Source: Sulfuricella sp.
GTDB lineage: Bacteria; Pseudomonadota; Gammaproteobacteria; Burkholderiales; Sulfuricellaceae
Assembly: GCA_041651995.1 (NCBI GenBank)
Contig: JBAZID010000006.1
Coordinates: 62,001 to 126,000 of the forward strand
Direction: 5' to 3'
DNA: 64,000 nucleotides
Shown here: positions 45,871 through 54,587 of the stretch, in pieces
Numbering within the stretch: position 1 is the first letter of the stretch
How the letters are laid out: each line of letters starts with the position of its first letter
Program-made: the position numbers and the translations under genes
The notes under the pieces: generated by a model
The model's database searches: none
Seen by the model: the letters and a program-made list of their open reading frames with translations, nothing else
What the model was told of the DNA's origin: nothing

Positions 45871-46410
45871 CGCTTCGCCTCCAGACGCACCCTTGAGGAA
45901 TTCGTCGAACTCGCCCATGGAAATTTCCTCAACTTCCATGCCTTTGCGGGCGAGGTGGCGCACGTCGTAGTTTTCACCATGATTTATCGACTCCGCTTCC
46001 GCACCGGATTCACTGCCGGCGCTGAGTTCTGGAATTGTGGCGGCATGCTCGCCTGAAGACGGTTGATCCTGCGGATATCCAGGTTTTTCTTCGTAGTTAT
46101 AATCGGCTTGTTCCGGTCCCGGATCGTCGCTCTCGTCCATCTTGAAACGCCAGAATACGGCAGGAACCTGAAACCCGAGCTTTTCCTTCAGATGGCGCTT
46201 GATCTGGATTTCGAGGATATTGGAAAACCGCAATTTCTTTTGCGGAATGGCCTGAATAAGCACCACCGGGTTGCATTCATAATCCAGGGTATAAACCTTG
46301 AAATTCACCACATCCCGGATTTCGAGGAAGCGGATTACCTCATTGTTGATGCTTTTCAGTGTGCGTTTGTCGATACCGCCGGGTTTGTCACTGGAGAGGA
46401 ATGAAAACAT
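45859..46410 (-). CDS. Hypothetical protein with acidic C-terminal half
   Basis: A 183-residue protein I do not recognise. The N-terminal half (about 1-95) is mixed alpha/beta with a basic segment RHLKEKLGFQVPAVFWRF. The C-terminal half is acidic, Pro/Ser/Gly-rich and probably disordered (EEKPGYPQDQPSS, SESGAEAES). No signal peptide or membrane segment. It stands alone between DUF2934 and the copper chaperone gene. The ATG at 46410 has no obvious strong ribosome-binding site. Confidence 0.6.
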   Translation of the reverse strand: MFSFLSSDKPGGIDKRTLKSINNEVIRFLEIRDVVNFKVYTLDYECNPVVLIQAIPQKKLRFSNILEIQIKRHLKEKLGFQVPAVFWRFKMDESDDPGPEQADYNYEEKPGYPQDQPSSGEHAATIPELSAGSESGAEAESINHGENYDVRHLARKGMEVEEISMGEFDEFLKGASGGEAPQP

Positions 46411-46445
46411 GAACGCTGTTATCTCTATTTTTGATGGGACCCGGT

Positions 46446-46655
46446 TTATTTTATCACTTCATAACCGGCGTCATTGATTGCGCTCCTTAATTGATCCGTA
46501 TTTGCCATGGACGGATCGTAGGCGATGACAACCTCGCCATTTTCCAGGGTGATATCCACGCCGCTCACGCCGGGAATCGGTTCCAATACGTTTTTCACGC
46601 TGCGCACGCAGCCCATGCAGGTCATGCCCTTGACGGTGAGAGTGATTTTTTCCAT
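46446..46655 (-). CDS. Heavy-metal-associated (HMA) domain copper chaperone, CopZ-like
   Basis: A 69-residue ferredoxin-like HMA protein. The metal-binding loop is GMTCMGC (residues 10-16), the CxxC of copper chaperones. Copper or another soft metal is the likely ligand. No P-type ATPase or regulator is adjacent in this window. AGGAG lies before the ATG. Confidence 0.85.
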   Translation of the reverse strand: MEKITLTVKGMTCMGCVRSVKNVLEPIPGVSGVDITLENGEVVIAYDPSMANTDQLRSAINDAGYEVIK

Positions 46656-46683
46656 GTGAGGCTCCTTTGTAGTGTTGATCCCA

Positions 46684-46786
46684 GATTATCCATTAGGGCC
46701 AAAACACCGCTGTAGGAGCGGCGCCCTCGCCGAGATTCGCGCCGGGGGCGGCGCTCCTGCATGACCGTGCATTCCAATGGATAATC
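46684..46786. repeat. MITE-like repeat, family D, long copy
   Basis: A 103-bp element with perfect 11-bp terminal inverted repeats, GATTATCCATT and AATGGATAATC. Inside is a GC-rich hairpin (GTAGGAGCGGCGCC... and GGCGGCGCTCCTGC). It lies upstream of the copper chaperone gene, whose start is on the other side at 46655. A shortened relative is at 27821-27879. Confidence 0.7.
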
Positions 46787-46974
46787 TCGGTTGATTATAG
46801 GTAGAGGCTATTGTAGCCTCATGGCTATTCAGCGCCAGCCAGAAGTAGAGTATTCAGGTACTGTTGGTATATAACGAAACATTATTCTGCTGCCCAGAGT
46901 TCCATACCGTGAACGGATGGATGCGGGGTCAACCGGTTGATTATTGTTCCAATCTTTCTGGAAAAAAGACAAGC

Positions 46975-47667
46975 ATGATGAAAATCTCTACCCTGCTTGC
47001 AGGCCGTGCCGTGCCATTCGGCCCGCCCGGCCATCTAAGCGCCATCCACAAAATACCTGTGGCGGGCCGAATCCGGATCGCGACCAACGGCCTGGTGTGT
47101 GACCAGCAAGGCGACACCGAAAGGCATGGCGGGCCAGAAAAGGCGCTGCACCACTACCCCCTGGATCATTACGCTACCTGGCTCGCCGAACACCCGGAGT
47201 TTGCAGCTCTGCTGGAACATCCCGGTGCATTCGGCGAGAATTTCTCCACTACTGGAATCAGTGAGGAGCATGTCTGCATCGGCGACATCTACCGTGCCGG
47301 AACAGCGCGGGTGCAGATTTCTCAAGCCCGCCAGCCATGCTGGAAACTCAATGTACGCTTTTCCGACCCCAGGATGGCGCGCATGGTGCAGGAAAGCCGC
47401 CGCACCGGATGGTATTACCGCGTGCTCGAAGCTGGCGAAGTAGAAGCTGGCGATACGCTGGAACTGCTCCAGCGCCCCCACCCCGATTGGCCACTGTCGC
47501 GCCTGCTGCACTGCTTTTACGCGGATACGCTTAACTACGAGGCGCTGCGTGAAATCGCCGCGCTGGACCTGCTCGCCGAATCGTGGCGAAAAATCGCTGT
47601 CAACCGGCTTGAGCAGCGCGGAGTGGAGTCATGGTTGCGACGCCTCACCCGCCCGGCCAGCAAATGA
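46975..47667 (+). CDS. yiiM: MOSC domain protein, YiiM-like
   Basis: A 230-residue MOSC-family protein (molybdenum cofactor sulfurase C-terminal) with the C-terminal 3-alpha domain of YiiM. Typical segments are QGDTERHGGPEKALHHYP (about residues 45-62), GENFSTTG (about 89-96) and ARQPCWKLN (about 120-128), whose Cys is the expected Moco-ligating residue. YiiM reduces N-hydroxylated compounds such as 6-hydroxylaminopurine. Start 46975 or 46978 is preferred; the frame is open to 46864 but adds non-family residues. Confidence 0.87.
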   Translation: MMKISTLLAGRAVPFGPPGHLSAIHKIPVAGRIRIATNGLVCDQQGDTERHGGPEKALHHYPLDHYATWLAEHPEFAALLEHPGAFGENFSTTGISEEHVCIGDIYRAGTARVQISQARQPCWKLNVRFSDPRMARMVQESRRTGWYYRVLEAGEVEAGDTLELLQRPHPDWPLSRLLHCFYADTLNYEALREIAALDLLAESWRKIAVNRLEQRGVESWLRRLTRPASK

Positions 47668-47935
47668 AAGCAGGAGATAAATATCAGTCAGACTGGGGCT
47701 GTCGCGCCGCCAAAATGCTTTGCTCCTGGATGGCAAACGCATAAAGTTCATATGACATTAGTTTTTCCACCGGGCATGGCGCAGTTGTTGGTATTATTGG
47801 CGCCAACTGGCGCCGGCAAGAGATCAATCGTCGAGCTGCCCAGCCTGCGCAGCCGACCAAGACAAATGCCAGATCGCCGTTGCAGCATAAAGCCATTGTT
47901 TGACCAGAATCTCTAACTCCCAAGGAGCCCTGAAG

Positions 47936-48169
47936 ATGAACCTCACAATTGAACAAATCGCCGAGGAGGCGCTTTCCCTCCCTAGCGAAGCACGTGCTTT
48001 GCTTGCTGATCGCCTTGTTGAAAGTCTTGATCCCTTGGAGGACGGCTACATACGGCAGCTTTGGGCTGCTGAAGCGCGCACCCGCCGCGATGACGTCAGG
48101 AGTGGCCTGGTTAAAACCATTCCGGGTCAGGAAGCGCTGGATCGCGTCCGGAAATCAGTCACACGATGA
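47936..48169 (+). CDS. Addiction-module antitoxin component (TIGR02574-like)
   Basis: A 77-residue protein with the pattern EEALSLPSEARALLADRLVE (about residues 10-29), typical of the small antitoxins paired with RelE/ParE toxins. AAGGAG precedes the start. Its TGA overlaps the ATG of a toxin reading frame that breaks off after about nine recognisable codons, so this antitoxin appears orphaned. Confidence 0.75.
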   Translation: MNLTIEQIAEEALSLPSEARALLADRLVESLDPLEDGYIRQLWAAEARTRRDDVRSGLVKTIPGQEALDRVRKSVTR

Positions 48170-48213
48170 GATTCGAGTTTCACCCGGAGGCTCTGGTCTT
48201 GCCGGTCGCCTAG
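48166..48213 (+). pseudogene. Truncated RelE/ParE-type toxin start
   Basis: The frame opens MRFEFHPEA, the usual start of the RelE partner of this antitoxin family, then continues LVLPVA and stops. After 48192 the DNA (CTGGTCTTGCCGGTC...) looks instead like the reverse complement of an XRE-type HTH coding sequence and resembles bases near 63270 in the mqsA-like gene. This is a deletion/insertion junction inside the toxin gene. Confidence 0.6.
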
Positions 48214-48336
48214 CGGGAAACTGAGAATCCGTGACTGACCCCATTATTCACATTGACCTTGAAAAAAAATAGATAATAGGTTGCAAAAGGTTGCCTTATG
48301 GTGCATAACTGAAACATTTATGGGGGGGTAATCCTT

Positions 48337-48558
48337 ATGTCTACAGCGCTTAAATTGTCAGATGAATTGATTGAGCTCGCAAAGCCACACGCAGCGGCAA
48401 AACACCGTTCCGTGCCGAAGCAGATTGAGTATTGGGCGCGTTTGGGTAAGGTGGTCGAGGAAAATCCAGAGCTACCTTTACAGTTCATCCAAGACACGCT
48501 GCTAGGGCTTGAAGAAGCCAAGGCCGGGCAACTTTCTGAATACAAATTCGGTGCGTGA
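48337..48558 (+). CDS. ParD-like antitoxin
   Basis: A 73-residue protein with the opening LKLSDELIELAKPHAAAKHR, followed by SVPKQIEYWARLGKVVEENPE (residues about 25-45). This is the ribbon-helix-helix ParD-like family that accompanies RelE/ParE toxins. The GTGA overlap with the next gene supports a pair. The 167-bp gap upstream is AT-rich and presumably holds an autoregulated promoter. Confidence 0.8.
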   Translation: MSTALKLSDELIELAKPHAAAKHRSVPKQIEYWARLGKVVEENPELPLQFIQDTLLGLEEAKAGQLSEYKFGA

Positions 48559-48830
48559 TTAATTTGAAAATCATAACAACACCGTCCTTTGATAAGGCCG
48601 TGAAGAAGCTGCCTTCCCAAGGGAAAAAAACGGTCGATGATGCTGTGCGCGTGATCGTGGCAAAGCCAACGATCGGCGAGGCCAAAAAAGGAGACTTGTT
48701 GGGCGTGCGTGTTTACAAATTCAAGATCAACAAACAAGAAATTCCTTTATCGTATAGCGTTGGCAGCGATGAATTGTTGCTGATTGCATTGGGTTCACAT
48801 GAGAATTTTTATCGTGATATGAAGCGATGA
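48555..48830 (+). CDS. RelE/ParE family toxin
   Basis: A 91-residue toxin-like protein. FDKAVKKLPSQGKKTVDDAV (about residues 12-31) and VRVYKFKINKQEIPLSYSV (about 51-69) follow the RelE fold, with a C-terminal LLLIALGSHENFYRDMKR. RelE members cut mRNA at the ribosome; ParE members inhibit gyrase. The GTG start overlaps the antitoxin stop. It appears complete. The region is less GC-rich than the neighbours, typical of a mobile toxin-antitoxin pair. Confidence 0.8.
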   Translation: MINLKIITTPSFDKAVKKLPSQGKKTVDDAVRVIVAKPTIGEAKKGDLLGVRVYKFKINKQEIPLSYSVGSDELLLIALGSHENFYRDMKR

Positions 48831-48940
48831 AAACAAAATCGCTACCCTCTGACAGCAGGCGGTCAGAAGTGATTGTGTTCCCGGCGAATGACCAGCTTGC
48901 GGCGCCTGAAATGGTCGCGCGCAGATAGCATTGGATGGCC

Positions 48941-49624
48941 TCATCTATCGACTTTAACAATACCCAAAATAAATTTATGCTTCGAGCCAGGAAATAAATC
49001 CCCGGTTTTAATTGTGACTTGGGAGCCTAATTGGGAAAGCATGGCTTGCACAGATTCCGTAGTGAAAATTTGTTGATGCTCCAGTTCTTCATGGGGGTGC
49101 ATCGTATCGTTGGGCACGCTACACATAACAATGCCGCCGGGGCGAACAATACGTGCCATCTGTTGTAGTGTTTTTTCAGGGTAATCCAGATGTTCAAAGA
49201 CTTCAGTAGCAACAGCAACGTCGAAAGTATTGTCAGGTAAAGGTATCTTTGGTAATTGGCTGACAACGGTATTGAAGCCTTCTTTCTTTAATTGATCGCA
49301 GGCCCAGCTTGAAAAATCCAGGCAAGTAAGTTCTGCGTCGCGTTGTTGCTTGATCAGTTTGGAAAGCCTCCCTACACCGCAGCCAACATCAATAACCCTG
49401 GCTTGCTCTGGAATTTGTTCCAGAATTAGCGCAAACAATTCTTCGTAATTTCTTTGGCAGGAATCATTAGCCCATTCTTTGTTCCAATAGTCCGGTGTAT
49501 TGATATTGGTGCGACCAAATTTGATGAGCTTATAGAGCTTGGGGGTTTTGGGGCGAACCTGATTTTCCAGCCAGATATTAAACTGATTTCGGATGCGCCA
49601 TGGAATGATTTCTTTAAGTTTCAT
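48941..49624 (-). CDS. SAM-dependent class I methyltransferase
   Basis: A 227-residue methyltransferase. Motif I VIDVGCGVGRLSKL (about residues 77-90) and the post-motif segment TFDVAVATEVFEHLDYPEKTL (about 133-153) are clear, as is MARIVRPGGIVMCSVPN. It resembles UbiE/methyltransferase-11 proteins in polysaccharide clusters. It is divergent from the flippase gene. The composition is AT-richer than the core genes. The substrate could be a sugar of the cluster but this is not shown. Confidence 0.82.
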   Translation of the reverse strand: MKLKEIIPWRIRNQFNIWLENQVRPKTPKLYKLIKFGRTNINTPDYWNKEWANDSCQRNYEELFALILEQIPEQARVIDVGCGVGRLSKLIKQQRDAELTCLDFSSWACDQLKKEGFNTVVSQLPKIPLPDNTFDVAVATEVFEHLDYPEKTLQQMARIVRPGGIVMCSVPNDTMHPHEELEHQQIFTTESVQAMLSQLGSQVTIKTGDLFPGSKHKFILGIVKVDR

Positions 49625-49813
49625 TTGTAAATCCTACATAGATTCAGAACCCCTGATCGGGTATCCTTCAAGCATACAGGTGTTATGCGATCGCAATTTG
49701 CATAACATCATAACAAATGTCTGTGGTTGGCGGCATTCACTGGTTTTCAAAAATCCCATGCTCAAATTTAAATTAATTGGCGTAGTTTCCGGTAATACGG
49801 ATAGGTTCTAGTC

Positions 49814-51283
49814 GTGAGCCTCGGAGAAAAAATCCGCAGTGGCGCTAAATGGTCTTTTTTTGGCAATACGACTAGCCAGGTACTTGGTTTTATATTTGGT
49901 ATCGTGCTCGCACGCTTATTGGCTCCCGCTGATTTCGGCGTACTGGTCACTATTTCGGTTTTTACCGGTCTTGCCGGGTTTATTGCGGGGGGGGGCATGG
50001 GGCAGGCACTGGTGCGTGCCAAAGAGGCGACAAAGCAGGATTACGACATTGTATTTACCCTACAGATCATCATTGGAAGCCTGATCTATGCTGCTTTCTT
50101 TTTTGCCGCTCCATGGTTCGCCACGTGGTATGACACCCCCCTGTATACCGATTTGTTACGAATCTCAGCGCTGTCTTTTATTCTTCGACCCTTTGTCAAC
50201 CTGCCAAGCAGTATCCTGTTCCGGGAAATGCGATTCAAAGCACGTAACATTGCCGGAATTACCACGGTGTTTATCTCCAGTGCAGTAAGCATTGGTATGG
50301 CTTATACCGGCTATGGCGTATGGAGCTTAATTTTCGGCGGCATAGCCGGATCGGCCTCCAGTGCGCTCCTGCTGGCTTTTCTGGCAAAATGGCGACCCGG
50401 CTGGTCGCTTGATTTTCGGCGGGGAGGGGAGATTGCCCGCTATGGTTTGTTGTTTACTGCTACCGATTTTCTGGGGTACTTGCGGAATCAGGCCAGCATC
50501 TTCATTCTTTCCCGTACACTCGGCCCGGCAAGTGTTGGTTTATACAACAAAGGCGAAAGCCTGGCCAAAATGCCGCATTCATTCATTACGCATTCGGTTT
50601 ACCAAGCACTGTTCCGGGCCATGGCTTCTGAACAGGACAATCTGGATAAATGCCGCTATCTCTTTTTCCGGAGCATCTCGCTGGTCGCGATTTATGCCAC
50701 ACCATTTTATGTGGGACTTTTCTGGCTGGCTGAACCGCTTATCAATGGTGTGTATGGGGCCAAATGGTCTGCGGCTGCTGCGCCACTCGTCATACTAACG
50801 CTCGCCTGGCCATTCTGGCTGATGGAAAACTTGTCGGGTGCGGTTCTCGCCGCGATGAACTGGCTGGGGCGCGAATTGCCCGTGCAAATTTCTACCCTCG
50901 TCATCACAAGTCTTGCCGTAATAATTGGGCTGCCCCATGGCATTGAAGGCGTTGCTTTCGGTATTGTCGGAGCAACCATTTACTGCGCCCTGCACATGCT
51001 CTGGCTTGCTATAAATTGCCTGAAGGCCAGTTGGTTGGACTATGTTCGCGCTCTCATCCCAGCTGCATTCCTGAATCTCATTCTGGCGGGCGTCCTGTTT
51101 CTTGTTGATCATGCATTACCCGCTAGTTTGCGTGCCAGCAATTTTATCTATATCGCAGTGATGGTTATTATGGGGTGCCTGGTGTACGCCCTATGCTTTC
51201 TCTACCTGCCTTTCACTTCGCTACGAGGAGAGCAGCAGCGCTGGAAAGCAATTCTGCTACTAAATAAAACCTCGATACCATGA
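49814..51283 (+). CDS. Wzx-type polysaccharide/lipopolysaccharide flippase
   Basis: A 489-residue MOP-superfamily protein with about 12-14 membrane helices, beginning MSLGEKIRSGAKWSFFGNTT (GTG start at 49814). The N-terminal SGAKW...FGIVLARLLAPADFG region is typical of WzxC/oligosaccharide flippases. It would move undecaprenyl-linked repeat units to the periplasmic side. It is the first gene of the surface-polysaccharide cluster on the plus strand. Confidence 0.9.
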   Translation: MSLGEKIRSGAKWSFFGNTTSQVLGFIFGIVLARLLAPADFGVLVTISVFTGLAGFIAGGGMGQALVRAKEATKQDYDIVFTLQIIIGSLIYAAFFFAAPWFATWYDTPLYTDLLRISALSFILRPFVNLPSSILFREMRFKARNIAGITTVFISSAVSIGMAYTGYGVWSLIFGGIAGSASSALLLAFLAKWRPGWSLDFRRGGEIARYGLLFTATDFLGYLRNQASIFILSRTLGPASVGLYNKGESLAKMPHSFITHSVYQALFRAMASEQDNLDKCRYLFFRSISLVAIYATPFYVGLFWLAEPLINGVYGAKWSAAAAPLVILTLAWPFWLMENLSGAVLAAMNWLGRELPVQISTLVITSLAVIIGLPHGIEGVAFGIVGATIYCALHMLWLAINCLKASWLDYVRALIPAAFLNLILAGVLFLVDHALPASLRASNFIYIAVMVIMGCLVYALCFLYLPFTSLRGEQQRWKAILLLNKTSIP

Positions 51284-51318
51284 TGTTTATCTTTCTGTGT
51301 AGAGCAAGTTTCATGTAG

Positions 51319-51350
51319 GTTGGGTTAGTGGCCTTATCGCGTAACCCAAC
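51319..51350. repeat. Small palindrome (GTTGGGTTA/TAACCCAAC)
   Basis: Nine-bp perfect arms with a 14-nt loop in the 243-bp gap between the flippase and the first glycosyltransferase. It resembles REP-type elements but no second copy was seen. No T-run follows. The remainder of this gap is AT-rich and has no recognised feature. Confidence 0.5.
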
Positions 51351-51526
51351 AAACCAAAACCTCAAAACCTTGAGATCGACAATAAAAAAACGTAACACTT
51401 GTCATATTTGAATATGAACCTTCACGCTGATAAACTTTGGGCGGCATTATAAAAAAATATCTGCCAACAAATCGAACTGTTCGCGTTATCGCGTTAACCC
51501 TCTATCCAGTTCCATAAACAGAAAAT

Positions 51527-52465
51527 ATGCCTCAAACGCTGCTAATTTCAATTGTCATGCCATGCCACAATGGTGCCGCTCATGTTGCAGGAAGTGTATT
51601 AAGTGTTTTAGATCAGACATATAAGAATTTTGAGCTGATTGTGGTAGACGATGGGTCTGTGGATGAGAGTCTCAAGATCCTGGACACGTTTGACGATCAG
51701 CGAATAAAGGTGTTTTCTCAGCCGCACTCGGGCGTTAGCCGAGCCAGGAATTATGGAATCAGCAAAGCCAAGGGAGAATATATGGCTTTTCTTGATAGCG
51801 ATGATACATGGGAAGCATCGTTTCTTGAGCGAATGGCAGCTTCTCTTGAGCAGAATCCAGATGCGGCTCTGGTCTATTGCGGCTGGCAGAACCTTGGGGT
51901 AGAGGGGGGGCGCGGTAAGCCTTTTATTCCACCAGCCTATGAGGCTCCGGAAAAGCACTTGCTTCTATTGGTGGAAAATCGTTGGCCCATCCACGCTGCG
52001 CTAACCCGGAGCGAGGCTATTCGCAAAGCGGGCGGTTTTGATGAGCGTTTTGTGATTGGGGAAGATTACCTGCTTTGGCTGCGGATCGCTTGTTTCAATA
52101 TCATTACAAGAGTCCCTGAGGTTTTGGCTTACTATCATCATCATGGCGGTGTGCAAGCCACGAAAAGCAAACTACGTCGGGCGCGGGAGGTCTGGCTGGT
52201 GAAACGCGCCTTTCTCAAGGAGCATCCTGAATTGGCGAAAAAGCTTGGGCGTAAGAAAGTAAGAGAAATTACTCACGGGAGCCTTCTGGAGTGGGGGTAT
52301 GTGCATTACTGGAAGAGGGATCTGCCTGTGGCCAGAAGCATTTTCAGAATTGTAATGCGGTACGGTTACGGATCACTTAAGGATTGGATGTATATGTTGC
52401 CAGCCTTGCTTCCGCAACGGTTGCATCAACTGTTTATTGCCATGCTGTCATCAAAGGCACGGTAA
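51527..52465 (+). CDS. Glycosyltransferase family 2
   Basis: A 312-residue GT-A enzyme. SIVMPCHNGAAHVAGSVLSV (about residues 7-26), IVVDDGSVDESL (about 37-48), GEYMAFLDSDDTWEA (DxD, about 83-97) and GEDYLLWLRI (about 180-189) are the GT2 signatures. It would transfer a sugar to the growing polysaccharide unit at the membrane. A weak ribosome-binding site precedes it. Donor and acceptor are unknown. Confidence 0.9.
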   Translation: MPQTLLISIVMPCHNGAAHVAGSVLSVLDQTYKNFELIVVDDGSVDESLKILDTFDDQRIKVFSQPHSGVSRARNYGISKAKGEYMAFLDSDDTWEASFLERMAASLEQNPDAALVYCGWQNLGVEGGRGKPFIPPAYEAPEKHLLLLVENRWPIHAALTRSEAIRKAGGFDERFVIGEDYLLWLRIACFNIITRVPEVLAYYHHHGGVQATKSKLRRAREVWLVKRAFLKEHPELAKKLGRKKVREITHGSLLEWGYVHYWKRDLPVARSIFRIVMRYGYGSLKDWMYMLPALLPQRLHQLFIAMLSSKAR

Positions 52466-52524
52466 CTTTAAGTGATAACTTTTTTTATTTTAAATTCCAA
52501 AGTAATTACCCTGGGGATGTAATC

Positions 52525-53811
52525 GTGGGAATCTATCAAGCGATTCTAGAAACCCCCTTTATACCCTGGCGATTGCGGCACGCGCTGGAGGTCTGGTCGG
52601 AAACACGGGGGTGGCGTGAGTACCCGGCGCTGTACCGTTGGCTTCGCTTTGGCCAAATTTCAGACCCAATCAGCCAAGTGACATGCGGGCCCAAGCATCA
52701 TTTCTTCGGCTACTATGACAAGCCGCCGTGGAATGCTTCGGGCAGTTTGATGCTGGCACACGAGGCCGAATTTAACGATAGGCCGCCAGGTGACGAGGAT
52801 AGTGTCGCTATTGGTATTGTTCGTTTGGATCAGGGTAATCGCTTTGAACCTCTCGGGCAGAGCAGCGCCTGGAACTGGCAACAGGGTGCGATGCTGCAAT
52901 GGCACCCCGCCGATCCGGAGAATCTCTTGTTACACAATGATCGCCGTGATGGGCAGTTCGTGTGCGTGGTACGCGACAAGACAGGGAGGGAACTTGCTGA
53001 ACTCAACCGGCCAATTTACGCTGTCTCTCCCGATGGCCGCACCGGATATAGCCTTAACTTCGCGCGTTTGCATACCCACCGCCCTGGTTATGGCTATGCG
53101 GGATGCTCAGACCCTTGGGCTAATGATCCCCACCCGGACGGGGATGGGCTTTATCGGGTTGACCTTGCGAATGGTCAATCGGAATTGATCATCTCGCTAC
53201 ATCAGCTTGCTCATACGAACCCTTCACCCGAAATGGCGGGCGTGTTTCACTGGATTAATCATATCCAGATCGCCCCTGATGGGAAGCACTTTGCCTTTTT
53301 TCATATCTGGCGGGTGGGTGAAAGCGGCTGGCACGTTCGCCTCTACACTGCCGACGCGAACGGAAAAAATTTGAATTGCCTGCTCTCAACCGAATTTGTC
53401 TCGCATTATGATTGGCTGGACAACGAGCAAATCCTTATCTGGGCGAAGGATTCCGATAGCCGGGGGCACTTCTGGTTGTTGCGAAATGGCAGCGATGAAC
53501 GCAAGGTTATCGGGGGTGGCGAACTCACCGAAGATGGGCATTGCAATTTTTCTCCAGATCGCCGCTGGGTGCTAAACGACACCTATCCCGATGGCTACGG
53601 ACTGCGAACCCTGATGCTTTACGCTTGGCCGGATGGCCCCAGAGTGGATATTGCCCGGCTTTATTCCCCGAAGGAGCGCTGGTGGGGCGAGATTCGTTGT
53701 GACCTGCATCCCCGCTGGAATCGCGACGGTAGGCAAGTTTGCATAGACTCGGTGCATAATGGCGAACGCCAAATGTACCTTGTCGATGTCGGCCGGATTG
53801 TTCAAAAGTAG
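52525..53811 (+). CDS. Beta-propeller-like protein in the polysaccharide cluster
   Basis: A 428-residue protein that I do not place in a named enzyme family. After a helical start, residues about 60-425 contain repeated TolB-like strands: GYYDKPPWNASGSLMLAHE, AVSPDGRTGYSLNFARLHT, IAPDGKHFAFFHIWR and FSPDRRWVLNDTYPDGYG. These are SPDGxx-type blades as in WD40-like/TolB propellers or oligogalacturonate-lyase folds. No signal peptide is seen. GTG at 52525 follows CTGGGGATG; a longer frame overlaps the previous gene. It may bind or modify the polysaccharide. Confidence 0.65.
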   Translation: MGIYQAILETPFIPWRLRHALEVWSETRGWREYPALYRWLRFGQISDPISQVTCGPKHHFFGYYDKPPWNASGSLMLAHEAEFNDRPPGDEDSVAIGIVRLDQGNRFEPLGQSSAWNWQQGAMLQWHPADPENLLLHNDRRDGQFVCVVRDKTGRELAELNRPIYAVSPDGRTGYSLNFARLHTHRPGYGYAGCSDPWANDPHPDGDGLYRVDLANGQSELIISLHQLAHTNPSPEMAGVFHWINHIQIAPDGKHFAFFHIWRVGESGWHVRLYTADANGKNLNCLLSTEFVSHYDWLDNEQILIWAKDSDSRGHFWLLRNGSDERKVIGGGELTEDGHCNFSPDRRWVLNDTYPDGYGLRTLMLYAWPDGPRVDIARLYSPKERWWGEIRCDLHPRWNRDGRQVCIDSVHNGERQMYLVDVGRIVQK

Positions 53812-53813
53812 CC

Positions 53814-54587
53814 ATGAACCGTGCACTGATTCTGATGTATCACGCCATCGACGAACCACGCAGCGCGGCTGAAGCACGCTTCTGTGTGACGCCGGCAGCC
53901 TTTCACGCGCAGATGGCGCATCTCGCTGGTTCGGGATATACGCTAATTTCCCTTGCCGTATTGGTCAATGCAATCAAGTCAGGAAACGCCATTCCGGTCA
54001 ACAGCGTCGTTGTCACTTTTGATGACGGCTTCGAGTGCTTCCGGCGTAACGCACTACCAGTGCTCACAGAATTCCGTATTCCGGCCACGCTGTTTGCGGT
54101 GGCGGGGCTTCTGGGCGAAAAGAATTTCTGGATGCAGGCCAAGGATTGGCCAGAGCGCCGACTGATGAGTACAGAAGATATTCGCTCCATACACGGCGCT
54201 GGCGTAACAATTGGTTGCCACGCTCTGACCCATATGCCGATGACGACAATGTCTAACGCCCAATTGGTGGAGGAAACCGCTGGCGCCCGTCGCATCCTGA
54301 GCGATGCGCTCAATACTGATGTATGCCTTTTTGCTTACCCACATGGCGCACAAGGTGAACGTGAGCGGCGTGCCGTCGCAGATGCGGGGTTCATTGCCGC
54401 TTGCTCAACCGATCCGGGATTCAACCGCAGTCAGGCCGATCTTTTTGCCCTGCGCCGCATAGACGTATATGGTGACGACTCTCTTTCTGGCTTCCGCCGC
54501 AAGTTGCAGTTTGGCGCTAACCGTGTCAGTCTCAGTGATATCGCCCGCTATTACCTCAATCGGATTGTGAGTCCTTTCCATGTCTGA
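53814..54587 (+). CDS. Polysaccharide deacetylase family protein (NodB homology)
   Basis: A 257-residue carbohydrate esterase 4 type protein. VVVTFDDGFECFRR (about residues 64-77) has the catalytic/metal Asp pair, GCHALTHMPM (about 137-146) the His motif and YPHGAQGERE (about 174-183) the third block. It likely deacetylates an N-acetylated sugar in the polysaccharide. No signal peptide, so it may act on a cytoplasmic precursor. It lies 2 bp after the propeller gene and overlaps the next by 8 bp. Confidence 0.87.
   Translation: MNRALILMYHAIDEPRSAAEARFCVTPAAFHAQMAHLAGSGYTLISLAVLVNAIKSGNAIPVNSVVVTFDDGFECFRRNALPVLTEFRIPATLFAVAGLLGEKNFWMQAKDWPERRLMSTEDIRSIHGAGVTIGCHALTHMPMTTMSNAQLVEETAGARRILSDALNTDVCLFAYPHGAQGERERRAVADAGFIAACSTDPGFNRSQADLFALRRIDVYGDDSLSGFRRKLQFGANRVSLSDIARYYLNRIVSPFHV

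Noticed and set aside
47684..47956. Minus-strand 90-residue frame in the gap after yiiM
   Set aside because: No family resemblance, no ribosome-binding site, and it overlaps the start of the antitoxin gene on the other strand. The gap itself (47668-47935) shows nothing else beyond a GGCGCCAACTGGCGCC hairpin.
48831..48940. Possible transposase C-terminus fragment after the RelE-like toxin
   Set aside because: The translated pieces (IVFPANDQLAAPEMVARR and the reverse) could not be tied to a known family, so no feature is claimed.
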